Below, in pieces: positions 37,758 to 46,516 of a stretch of 64,000 nt of DNA; within the stretch, counting starts at the first letter, position 1; each line of letters begins with the position of its first letter. The notes under the pieces were generated by a model. That model had not been told where the DNA came from. It saw only the letters and a program-made list of their open reading frames with translations, and did no database searches. A program made the translations under genes and the position numbers. Source of the DNA: Chamaelirium japonicum (lineage: Eukaryota > Streptophyta > Magnoliopsida > Liliales > Melanthiaceae); contig OX393550.1 in assembly GCA_947650365.1 (NCBI GenBank), forward strand, positions 101,273,472-101,337,471. Reading direction: 5' to 3'.

Positions 37758-37778
37758 CCCACAGACGGCGCCAAAGAT
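37758..37778 (-). other. Primer-binding-site region of gag-only element
   Basis: Read on minus, TGGCGCCGTCTGTGGG begins five bases inside the LTR boundary at 37779. The TGGCGCC start is common in plant gypsy elements as a tRNA 3'-end complement. I do not assign the tRNA. Confidence 0.7.
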
Positions 37779-38394
37779 TGTGGGGGGAAATTTTTGAGCC
37801 GCCTTGATCGAGAATCCCACCCCACAGCCTTGATTGAATTTGATGGTTTGTTGAGTTAGAGAGATGGAAGAGTAGATAAAGAGAGTAAAGAGAGATGACA
37901 CAATGATTGGTGACGGAGTTCGGTCTTACGACCTACGTCTCCGGGCGAGAGGTGCCACCTGATCTTCACTATAATTTGAGTAAATGATGGGTGAGCATTC
38001 TTTTGACAGGCCAAGAGAAGATTCATACAGTGGGGTTGCACTGAGCAACTAGAAGAGAACAAGAAGGGGAGAATTGAGCTCTAGCACTTGCTCTGGAATC
38101 GTCCTCCTCTTATTGAATGACCAACCAACCCCTCTCCTGGATGCCTTGGGGGTCCTTTTATAGTGTAGGCATGTGCCCGATATGGCAGTGATGACGTGGC
38201 GATAATGACATGGCACTGGTTCTGGGCCTCCTTGCTGGGCCCTTATTGGGCCGTAGTTCGGGCCCAATAAGGGGGAGGGCTTGATCTGCGAGCCCCGTAG
38301 AGCAGGCCCATGAACCCGGGCGGGCTTACCCACTTGAGCCGTTGCGTGGGCCCATACCGCTCTGATCCGGTCCGGTACAATTTTTGCACCCACA
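37779..38394 (-). repeat. LTR of gag-only element (5' LTR in element sense)
   Basis: 616 bp, identical in length to its partner, with about 17 substitutions and no indels by hand count. It contains the same minus-strand TATAAAAGG near 38154-38162. It is followed on plus by the target duplication ACATC at 38395-38399. Confidence 0.93.
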
Positions 38395-38399
38395 ACATC

Positions 38400-39440
38400 C
38401 TATCTGCCACTTCGAGTATTACTGCTCCATTGATCTTCGACTCAGGTACCTGCTGCCCAGGAGTATCTCTCCTCTGAGATGCGTGAGATCCTTCAGACTC
38501 ACGACACTCTTCCCAACAGTCATATCCCCACACCCATGAACAGAACGGAGTGGCCGAGCGCACAAGCTCTACTTCTGTCTGCTTTTGTTCCATATTCCTA
38601 CTAGGCTGAGGCTGTTCTGACCGCTATGCACCTAATCAACATCACTCCGTCATTCTCCCTCTCTGGTGTTTTTCCGTACGAGTGGCTTTACTCCATATCT
38701 CCTAACTACTCTCTTCTTCGTACCTTTGAGTGCATGTGTTTCGTCTTCCTCCCTCCCCATGAGAGCACCAAACTCTCTGCTAGGTCTGTTAGATATATTC
38801 ACTTAGGACTCAGTATGAGCACAAGGGATATCGGTGCTATGATCCTTTGGCTCGCCGGATCCGTGTCTCTCGTCACGTCTCCTTTGTTGAGGATGTCCCG
38901 TACATTTCCACTGAGTTCCGGGATCTTTCCTAACCTTCTGTGCCACCCTCTACGCCTTCACCCCTTCTCACCATCCCCTTTCTACCTCCGTATACTGCTC
39001 CCATGCCCACCTTCCTGGTTGAGCCTCCTCTACCTTCCTCACTTCTTCTGTCTCCGCCACCTCTACCTCCACCATCTCCATCACCTTCCTCGTCACCTCC
39101 CCCGTCACCTCCTCCACCACCACCTATCATGCGTGTCTACGTTCGTCGCTCCACAGTTCCTCCCACCGAGATTGTCTCCATTGGTACTCATTTGCCTATA
39201 GCTGCTCCTATCTCTCCGGCCACGGATCCTGTCCTGTTCGGTACTACCCTTCGCACGAACATCACCCTCATGATAGATATGACTACTTCCCTGATAGATT
39301 TGGTTACTCTGCTTTTATCCCTTCCTCTTCTGACACCACTGGACACTCCACTGTTGCTTCCTATTCTTCGTCCTACCAAGCTTTTCTCACTGCTCTCCAC
39401 TCCCATCGGGAGCCCCAGTCGTACCGTGAGATAGTTTTGC
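38400..39440 (+). pseudogene. Copia protease/integrase remnants
   Basis: Directly after the insertion site, APLIFDSG (about 38421-38445) resembles the copia protease active site. Only about 100 bases later HEQNGVAERT (about 38536-38565) is the integrase Q-N-G-x-A-E-R block. Frameshifts follow, then AMHLINITPSFSLSGVFPYE, NYSLLRTFECMCFVFLPPHE and [15 protein letters not shown] in one frame (38626-38830). This is the C-terminal part of copia integrase and its GAG-pre-integrase-distal hinge. Most of the integrase catalytic core is missing between the two motifs. 38930-39434 is a proline/serine-rich linker. Confidence 0.8.
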
Positions 39441-40196
39441 ACCCAGAGTGATGACAGGCCATGACAGCGGAGCTTGAGGCATTTCAGCGGACTCAGACAT
39501 GGGACTTGGTTCCTTGTCCCTCTAGCATGGTGCCTGTCAGCTGCAAATGGATCTTCAAGGTCAATACTCAACCTGATGATTCTATCGATCGGTACAAGGC
39601 TCGCCTTTTTGCTCGTGCTTCTTCCAGGAGTATGGGATTGACTACGAGGAGACTTTTTCTCTAGTTGCTTGGATGACTACTGTGTGTACCCTCTTAGCTG
39701 TGGCAGCTGCTCAAGGGTGGCCTCTCCATCAGATGGATGTCACTAATATGTTCCTTCACGGTGACCTCTCCGAGGAGGTATATATGGCTCCTCCACCATG
39801 CGTTTCTGTTCCTTCAGAGAACGTTTGTCGTCTATGCCGGGTTATCTATGGGCTCAAACAGGCCCCTCGTGCCTGGTTTGAGTGCTTTTGTAGTGCAGTT
39901 CTTGCCATTGGATTTGTAGAGCAATATTCTGATTATGCCCTATTCACCTGCTCCTCCAATCAGGGTCTTGTTATTTTGCTATTGTATGTGGATGATATGA
40001 TCATCACTGGGGACAACAGTACCACCATAGCATCCCTTCAGCATCACCTCCAGAGTCAGTTTGATATGAAATATCTGGGTCCTCTTCGGTACTTCCTTGA
40101 CCTTGAGATTGCCCGCTCAACCCATGGTTTGTTAGTATCCCAGCATAAGTACATTTTCGATATTCTTGCCGATGCTGAGCTCAACTTGAAGCTCTA
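39440..40196 (+). pseudogene. Copia reverse transcriptase, frameshifted
   Basis: The N-terminal part reads AELEAFQRTQTWDLVPCPSS, CKWIFKVNTQPDDSIDRYKA up to about 39625, where a frameshift occurs. The frame from 39673 continues HQMDVTNMFLHGDLSEEVYM, YGLKQAPRAWF and the catalytic LLLYVDDMIITGD, then LRYFLDLEIARS. Family-typical K-A-R-L-V and the Asp of MDV and YVDD are present. The motif order is that of Ty1-copia RVT_2. It ends at a stop (40195-40197) before the RNase H part. Confidence 0.9.
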
Positions 40197-40329
40197 ACCT
40201 ACAGATGGTGAACCTCTCCGGGACATCTTCAGATATTATGCTATTGGCATTACTTATGCTAGTCTATCTCACTATGACTAGACCTGACAGTACTTATGCT
40301 ATTGGCATTGCCAGTTAGTTTGTTCAGGC

Positions 40330-40900
40330 TCCCCGATCTGTTCACTATGCTGCAGTACTCAGGATCATTCGCTATCTCCGGGGCACCATCACTCGGTCTT
40401 TTCTTCTCCCCTCCACCTCAACTCTAGTGCTGCGTGCCTACTCCGATGCAGACTGGGCAGGAGATGTTACTATTCACCGTTCTACCACCGGTTACTGTGT
40501 GTTCCTTGGTAACTCCCTTGTTTCTTAGCACAGTAAGAAACAGATGTCTGTTGCTCGCTCCAGCACTAAAGCCAAATACAGAGCTATGTCTTCCACCACT
40601 GCAGAGATTATCTGGCTTCGTCGCCTTCTCCTTGACCTGGGAGTTATGATCTCCGAGCCCACACCCCTATTTTGTGACAACCGGAGTGCTATTCAGATTG
40701 CTAGCAACCCGGTTTTCCACGAGCGAACGAATCATATAGAGGTTGACTATCACTATGTTCGTCAGAAATTCATTGCCCACACCATCTCCTTGCCATTCAT
40801 TCATTCGTTGGAGCAGACTATTGATTTTCTCACGAAGGCTCTTACAGTTGCTCGCTTTATGCATTTTATCAGTAAACTCTCGATATATGATCCACCGTGA
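40330..40900 (+). pseudogene. Copia RNase H and C-terminus, broken
   Basis: After a duplicated/disordered stretch at 40200-40330, coding resumes: YSDADWAGD-like sequence in another frame at 40438-40465, then SVARSSTKAKYRAMSSTTAE, IIWLRRLLLDLG, LFCDNRSAIQIASNPVFHER and HIEVDYHYVRQKF (40544-40900). These are the RNase H acidic-residue blocks and the conserved H-I-E-x-D-x-H-F/Y-V tail of copia. A stop (TAG at about 40529-40531) and frame changes show decay. The terminal polypurine tract follows at once. Confidence 0.87.
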
Positions 40901-40913
40901 GTTTGAGGGGGAG

Positions 40914-41007
40914 TGTTAATGTATAGAGATGGATCGGGTTTTATGTATAGTCGGGTCGGGTTCATGTGCGATTGATGTACATATATATTGGGCTTTAGTC
41001 CCTCAAT
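40914..41007 (+). repeat. 3' LTR of the copia element, truncated
   Basis: It matches the first 94 bp of the 5' LTR with a few substitutions, from TGTTAATGTATAGAG to TTTAGTCCCTCAAT, and then diverges into ATCCATTAAC flanking sequence. The remaining about 47 bp of LTR are deleted. Confidence 0.85.
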
Positions 41008-42130
41008 CCAATCCATTAACAAAAAATTTAATCAAAATCGATCAGATTATTTGACTGGTCATTGTTTAAGAATCCGTATCTGATTTGTTTACTTATCGGA
41101 TACCCGATCTGAATATCCGACCCAATCCGTTAACCCTTAAGCTTAAAGAAAAAATGGCGCATTTGGATTGAATAGAACTCGTATCTTTTTCGCTTTTGAA
41201 TGTCCTCATTTGGAGACTCAAAATGTTGTTGTTGGATCGAGACAGATTGGATTTGCCTAAATCCATATCCGATGCGCTAAGTAAACAGATTATAAGATTC
41301 AGTCCGTTAACATATTATCGAATTAATAAAAGCATCCATATCCAACTTAACGAATCGGATTCGGATCAGAATCCAGTCCATTGACATGCCAAAACATATG
41401 TTCGAAGCTCACAAGGCGTGTGACATAACATATCGGTAAGTCCCACGGTTATTTTGGCCGTAACGGGTTTGTTAATTGGACCATTGATAATGGATCCTTT
41501 GAACATAGAGGCTCCCCTTCTCTCCCTTTTTGGTCTTTTGCCTTTAATGGGGGGGGGGGGGGGGGGGAGCTCTAAGGATAAATGGACAAAGAGGATATGG
41601 TCCCCATTTCCACCGTTTGTTGAAAAATACAAATGAAAATGGAGAAGGAACATAAGGGAATCAAAAATAGTTTTCAAATTGCAGCTAAGATACGACCACC
41701 ATACAATGGACCAAGTGGTCAGCACATCACTTGTTAGTGTACTAGTACAAGATAGACCAAGGCAGTGGCGGAGCCAGGAATTCACTCTAGTGGGGGCAAG
41801 AAGATTCAAAAACCTAAAATGTTTCTTTTTTCCTGTTATTGCGAGTGTGAGTAGAACATTCCAAGCTATTGTTTTGAGGGACACTAGACGTAGTCACGTA
41901 GGGGAATCGACGCTCAGGAATCAGCCTAACAAAGTAGCAGGCTATGTGGTGCGCCAGTGCAGCCTACGTGAGGTTGCGGCTTGCAAGCTGCGAGCACTGC
42001 GAGGTCACCGTCAAGATGGGTTGCTGGAGATTAATCGTTTTTTTTTTTCAGATGCACTAATTAATTAGTAGGGTAATGATACCATAGGGCTGGACTGATG
42101 TGCCTCTAAGGGGTATTAAAATTTGGATAA
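41008..42130. other. Gene-free stretch
   Basis: No gene seen. 41010-41390 is an AT-rich 'gatccgaatccg' type repeat in which the copia element appears to be inserted. A G homopolymer of about 18 bases lies at about 41551-41568. The remainder has no recognised feature. Confidence 0.4.
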
Positions 42131-42132
42131 AT

Positions 42133-42560
42133 TACACTTTGCCCCCCTAAAGTTTGAGTTCGGATTTCCTTCAGTCGGTTGGTCCCGCTCGGTGGGCCAG
42201 TGTGCATCACAGCTGCACGATGACAAGCGAGACGAAAGTGAATTGTAATCCAGCCGCATGCGGGTTTGATGCGCGCCGGGCCCACCAATTGGGACCGATC
42301 GACCGGAAAAAAATCCGAACTCCTGAAATTTAGCTCAAAAACACTTAACCACCCTATAGTTAAAAAACTACATTTTGACCCCTTCAATTCAGTTTTGATC
42401 AGATAAAAATTACCAAATGAGGAAATTAAGTAGTGACAAAAGGGGTATTGTGCTAACATTTCAAAATTTAAGGAGCGATTTGAAACAAAATAAGCTATTG
42501 GGGGGTTAAGTGTTTGAGCTAAACTTCTGGGGGCAAACTATAATTTATAGTTAACATTTT
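42133..42560. mobile_element. Foldback MITE-like element (AAATTACACTTTGCCCCC ends)
   Basis: The left end ATAAATTACACTTTGCCCCC and the right end GGGGGCAAACTATAATTTAT are inverted relative to each other. Inner segments (AAAAACACTTAACCACCC / GGGGGTTAAGTGTTTGAGC) also pair. The core AAAGGGGTATTGTGCTAACATTTC resembles sequence at about 13700-13790 inside the inner CACTA. No clear target duplication; edges approximate. Confidence 0.55.
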
Positions 42561-42790
42561 AAATCCCAGTGGGGGCACCCTATTGGGCCTTAGTTGGCTC
42601 CGCCTCTGGACCAAGGATCGAAACTAGCCACAACAGATAGAGAAATGTTTGGATTTTTAATAACCCTAGAGGATTTGCATATGTCTGCAATTTTCCCCCC
42701 TTTTTTGGGGTAAACATATTTTGCACTTCATAGAAATTTTTTTGAGATTCCCAGCCGTGTGAATTCCATGAAAGGCAAAGACGATAAGAG

Positions 42791-43055
42791 ACCACCGCCG
42801 CCTAGAGCAGTTGGTAGTGGTACCGTTCCTTGTGGGCACTTACCTGAGATCGATTCTCGCTTCAGTCAGGTGCTCTCCTTCGAGCTAGGTGGGCCTGTCC
42901 AGTTTGTTGTGGGTCAGGTTGATCCTTTCCCGCATTCGCTTTTGCGACGGCTTTCTTGTATGCAGTGGACTAAGTCCCACCTAGTGTGTTGTGCCACAAT
43001 GGCCTCTTCCAGTGGTCCAGTGAACCCTAGTTATGCACACACAAACAAAAAAAAA
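42791..43055 (+). mobile_element. tRNA-derived SINE, complete
   Basis: The head contains an A-box-like AGAGCAGTTGGTAGTG (about 42804-42819) and a B-box-like GAGATCGATTCTC (about 42845-42857) at normal spacing. A non-tRNA body follows, and then a poly(A)-rich tail (CACAAACAAAAAAAAA). It is flanked by perfect duplications GATAAGAGA (42783-42791 and 43056-43064; the last base may belong to either side). Length about 265 bp. Movement would need LINE reverse transcriptase. The polymerase III boxes look intact. Confidence 0.88.
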
Positions 43056-43064
43056 GATAAGAGA

Positions 43065-44553
43065 TTTAGAATGCATAACTACATCCTTTACCGATGGTGG
43101 GATTGTTGGGTTTCTGGTGGTTCATTGAAAATGATATCTTAAAAAAATAAATATAACACATCGATATATTTTTATAAAATAAAATTTGTTCACTCGATTT
43201 ATCATCTTATATTGCACGGTACAAGTTATTGGGGTAGATTTTTTCAAAATAATTTTAAAATTTTTCGCCCATATTTACTCTCGTGAGGGCACAATGTGGG
43301 GTTGATTATGGCCAAAATTTCTAAACACCATTCTCCAAAAGAAATGGTATGCAATAGAAGTTGTAACACACCATTATTGGGTGCTTCCCCGATAAGTGGC
43401 ACTATTTACCACCAGGAGCCTAAATTCGGCTCTGTTTGGTTGGTGGTGGGTAGTGGTGCGCACCACCCGTGTCATGGCTCGGGATTAACCTGATCTTTGA
43501 GTTATTTTGACTCATTAGATGGGGGGTTTTGACGAGTGTTAAGTGAGAGACTTGTACTATATAAAGGGGTGTTTAGGGTTTCTTTGGATGATGAATAAGA
43601 AAGAGGGACTTGGTGAGATCTTCGGAAAGGAGAACGTGCCTTGCGGTGAATAGGGCATTCTCGTTGAAGTTGAGCGTGTCATGTAACTTTCTGATTTCTT
43701 CATTTTATTGTATCGTCTGATCGTCTTAAGCTTGGTGGGTGCTAACCTTATATCGATGGATGCCAATAGAATGTACTAGTGATGAAAGCCGCATCCTAGT
43801 GACAAAGCGCCTATCCTTTATCCAGCATGGCGTGTAATCGAATTCTAAGCACTCCGTTCCGTCTTTATGGTATGTTTATCTCTCGCTTTTGTGACGGGCT
43901 TATCCCACTACCCTATTTGTTTTATTAATATTAATAATTTTTTATTGGGAGGAGTGTACCTTAGTAGGTTCCATCCACCCAGACTCCAGAGTGGTTTGGA
44001 AGTATACCTTAGCTGCTTCCTTGTTGGATCTACTGAGCCTAGGTCAAGCTTCTTGACTTCACATCCATCCCCACTTCCTTCCTCTTCATGGTGAAACAGG
44101 GGGAGCTGAATTCTCATCCACAGAACAGAAGGCATCCTCATCCCCCACTTCTCAGCTTTTCTCAAAGGTAAAGTGGCTGGCTTTCATGCTCTTGTGATTT
44201 CTGAGGGATTTTGTATGGTGAGATGATCTCGATCAGGGTTCTTGATCGAAGGGTCGAAAGCTTCTAGGGCTTCTCATGGCGGATTAGGGTCTGCATCTCT
44301 GTACCGGAATTGGGTACTAGGGTTTGCTGCCCTGTGCATGGGGAGTACGAAAGCAGGTGCCTTTGTTGATTGGGAAATCAAAATTGTCGGGATTTGGTCT
44401 AAAATTTCCCAAATTGGAAGCATCCCTACCGAGGAGTGGGGATTGGAAGCTGAGATGGGGCGTGAAATTGGAACTGGGTTGTTTCTAATTTTGAACTAGG
44501 GTTCTTGATTGGGGGTCAATTTGGGGTCCTTGATTGATACCCCACCTTTGACC
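43065..44553. other. Upstream region of the F-box gene; possible solo LTR
   Basis: AT-rich sequence to about 43300, then a block with TATATAAAGG at 43557-43566 followed by T-rich sequence to about 43720. This could be a solo LTR promoter or the distal promoter of the F-box gene. 44100-44550 contains short upstream ATGs and a possible donor (CAAAGGTAAAG near 44165), so a spliced 5' leader is possible. No coding gene is supported. Confidence 0.35.
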
Positions 44554-45774
44554 ATGCAACACGTTCGAGTTTCATCCCACCAGTCTCCGGTCCACAAGCT
44601 TGGAGGTACCCAGATGACACTATCCCCGAAATTCCGATTGGCGGTGGCCCCGTCGGATTCGTCGCCGGCGGAGCCGGAGCCGGAGCTGTCGCCGGGGGTA
44701 GGGCCGCTGATTCCCGGCCTCCCTGACGACGCCGCGCTCAATTGCCTCCTCCGTCTGCCCGTCGACAGCCACCCGGCCTGCCGCGCCGTCTGCCGTCGGT
44801 GGCGGCTCCTCCTCGCGAGCAAGGAGCGGTTCTTCAGCCAGCGGAGGGCCCTAGGCCTCCGCGACCCCTGGCTGTTCACCTTCGCCTTCCACCGGTGCAC
44901 CGGGAGGATCCAATGGCAGGTCCTGGACCTAGCCCGCTTGGCCTGGCACACCATCCCCGCAATGCCGTGCAGGGACCGGGCCTGCCCCCGTGGGTTCGGG
45001 CTCGTCGCCATCCCCCTCGAGGGCACCCTCATGGTCTGCGGCGGCATGGTCTCCGACATGGACTGCCCCCTCCACGTCGTCCTCAAGTATGAGGTCCATC
45101 GGAACAGATGGACGGTGATGAGCCGGATGCTCACCCCCCGGTCGTTCTTCGCCGGTGGGGTGATCGACGGGCTCGTCTACGTCGCCGGAGGGTACAGCAC
45201 GGACCAATTCGAGCTCGACTCCGGCGAGGTCCTCGACCCCGTCGGGGGGTCGTGGCGGCCCATCGCGAGCATGGGCACCAACATGGCGGCCTACGACTCG
45301 GCGGTCCTAGGCGGGAAGCTGTATGTGACCGAAGGCTGGGTCTGGCCGTTCTTGTTTTCGCCGAGAGGGCAGGTCTATGATCCGAAAACCAACAGCTGGG
45401 AGGCGATGGCCGCCGGCATGCGAGAGGGCTGGACCGGTTTCAGCGTGGTCGTCGACGGGCACCTCTTCGTGGTCTCTGAGCATGAGAGGATGAGGGTGAA
45501 GGTGTACGACGTGCAGTCGGACTCCTGGGACGCCGTCGAGGGCTCCCCGATGCCCGAGCGGGTACGCAAGCCGTTCTCGGTGGTCTCCACCGGCCGCCGG
45601 ATCTATATTGTCGGCCGGGGCCTCCATGTTGCTGTCGGGCATGTCGAGCGGGTGGGATGCAGCGGCTACGGCCCGAAGGCGAAGTGGAGCTTCTCCGTCC
45701 GGTGGCAGGATGTGGATACGCCGCGGGGGTTCCGGGATTTGACGCCGTCCAGCACCCAGGTTCTGCTTGCTTGA
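44554..45774 (+). CDS. F-box/kelch-repeat protein (At1g30090-like)
   Basis: This 406-residue intronless protein is a likely substrate-recognition subunit of an SCF (SKP1-cullin-F-box) ubiquitin ligase. The F-box spans about residues 53-95 (LIPGLPDDAALNCLLRLPVD then CRAVCRRWRLLL). A kelch beta-propeller follows, with blade motifs at about 161-187 (VCGGMVSD...LKYEVHRNRW), 203-234 (GVIDGLVYVAGG...GGSW), 251-282 (VLGGKLYVTEG...NSW), 299-325 and 345-360. The start at 44554 (MQHVRVSS...MTLSPKFR) is preferred to an in-frame ATG at 44509 because Arabidopsis At1g30090 begins with a very similar MQ-VRVSS peptide and has comparable length (about 398). Codons are GC-rich, like NCED. The substrate is unknown. 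There are no frameshifts or missing blades. Confidence 0.95.
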   Translation: MQHVRVSSHQSPVHKLGGTQMTLSPKFRLAVAPSDSSPAEPEPELSPGVGPLIPGLPDDAALNCLLRLPVDSHPACRAVCRRWRLLLASKERFFSQRRALGLRDPWLFTFAFHRCTGRIQWQVLDLARLAWHTIPAMPCRDRACPRGFGLVAIPLEGTLMVCGGMVSDMDCPLHVVLKYEVHRNRWTVMSRMLTPRSFFAGGVIDGLVYVAGGYSTDQFELDSGEVLDPVGGSWRPIASMGTNMAAYDSAVLGGKLYVTEGWVWPFLFSPRGQVYDPKTNSWEAMAAGMREGWTGFSVVVDGHLFVVSEHERMRVKVYDVQSDSWDAVEGSPMPERVRKPFSVVSTGRRIYIVGRGLHVAVGHVERVGCSGYGPKAKWSFSVRWQDVDTPRGFRDLTPSSTQVLLA

Positions 45775-45980
45775 TCATCTGCTTCTTTGTGACTGAAGAG
45801 AGGTGAGACTTGAAATAACAGATGACAGTGCATCAGTGGAATTTGATTTCCCGTGTAATGTTATGTATATGTATAGCCCTTGTATTTGGATTTGTGTTTC
45901 CCATGTTGATTCCCAACATTTTGTATATAATGTGATTGCAACTGCTCTTCACCTCTTTATTGTGCAAATAATTAAAATTT
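45775..45980 (+). other. Probable 3' untranslated region of the F-box gene
   Basis: Unique-looking AT-rich sequence directly after the stop codon, with TTGTATATAATGTGATTG near 45920 as a possible polyadenylation region. It ends where the MITE at 45981 begins. Confidence 0.45.
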
Positions 45981-46516
45981 TGGGAAAATTATATTTTGTT
46001 TCCTTGTAGTTTTACCCGAATCACTTAACCCATTATAGTTTTTTTTTTTTTAGGTACATGGCACTCTCAGACTCTCAAGCAGTGTTTTCAAAACCGGACC
46101 GAAGGGCGAACCGAAAAGGCATCCGGTTCGGTCCAAATCGGTTCAAACCGTTGGTTCAACCATTTGAACCGTATGAAAATATGTTTTTTTATATAGATAT
46201 CTACTAAATTCTTCAATGGGGAGGTTTGATTCCTGGGTTAACATACAAACCGGTTTATTCAAAGACCGAACCAAAACATGTTCCGGTTTCGGTCCAAACC
46301 GGTTGAACCGTCCGGTCCGGTCCGGTTTTCAAAACACTGCTCTCAAGTCACTCGTTGCTGGGCCGAGGGGCTAAATGCGGATAGAGCATAGTTCAGGGTT
46401 CAGTGTGTTAAAAAAAAAAACATAGTTCAGGATCAAATTGTTCAAAAAAGAAAAGTCGGAGAGGCCAAAATACGTAATGAGTAGTATAGTTCAGGGGAGA
46501 TTTTTATAATTTACCC
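45981..46516. mobile_element. Foldback MITE split by a hAT-type MITE
   Basis: The left end GGGAAAATTATATTTTGTTT and the right end GATTTTTATAATTTACCC are inverted, and ACTTAACCC/TTAACC-type inner blocks pair partly. A 260-bp hAT-type element lies inside. The ends resemble those of the elements at 42133-42560 and 62375-62605. Target duplication uncertain. Confidence 0.5.
46080..46339. mobile_element. hAT-type MITE with 8-bp TSD
   Basis: Inverted ends CAGTGTTTTCAAAACCGG and CCGGTTTTCAAAACACTG are perfect over 18 bp. Identical 8-bp direct repeats CTCTCAAG flank it at 46072-46079 and 46340-46347. Subterminal GGTTCGGTCC / GGTCCGGTCC blocks are also inverted. It is 260 bp, non-coding, and located in the 3' flank of the F-box gene. 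Confidence 0.9.

Larger units (their letters stand above)
30562..38394 (-). mobile_element. Gag-only gypsy-type LTR retrotransposon (TR-GAG-like) nested in copia
   Basis: LTRs of 616 bp (30562-31177 and 37779-38394) are flanked by perfect 5-bp target duplications ACATC (30557-30561 and 38395-38399). On the minus strand the right LTR is the 5' one. It is followed by a primer-binding-type sequence TGGCGCCGTCTGTGGG (37758-37773), and a polypurine tract CTGGGAGGGGATAAC abuts the other LTR at 31178-31192. The only gene is gag. There is no protease, reverse transcriptase, RNase H or integrase in the 4.8 kb that follow, which are mostly tandem repeats. It is therefore non-autonomous and matches the published TR-GAG class of plant elements. 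I count about 17 differences between the LTRs (about 2.8%), mostly C/G to T/A. Confidence 0.92.
29321..41007 (+). mobile_element. Ty1-copia retrotransposon, decayed and interrupted by a gypsy-type insertion
   Basis: The 5' LTR (29321-29461, 141 bp, TG...ACA) is followed immediately by a tRNA-Met primer-binding site TGGTATCAGAGC (29462-29473). The 3' LTR starts at 40914 after a polypurine tract (TTGAGGGGGAG, about 40903-40913) but matches only the first about 94 bp, to about 41007. Coding order is protease-like, integrase, reverse transcriptase, RNase H, which defines Ty1-copia. A 7.8-kb gypsy-type element occupies 30562-38394. Frameshifts, stops and an internal deletion between protease and integrase make it inactive. 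Its flanks (CTATATCCA on the left, AATCCATTAA on the right) resemble a repeat seen at about 1905-1930, so it inserted into a repeat. No target duplication remains. Confidence 0.9.

Noticed and set aside
44496-45778. Minus-strand frames opposite the F-box gene
   Set aside because: GC-rich shadow frames. The plus frame encodes F-box and kelch motifs in order.
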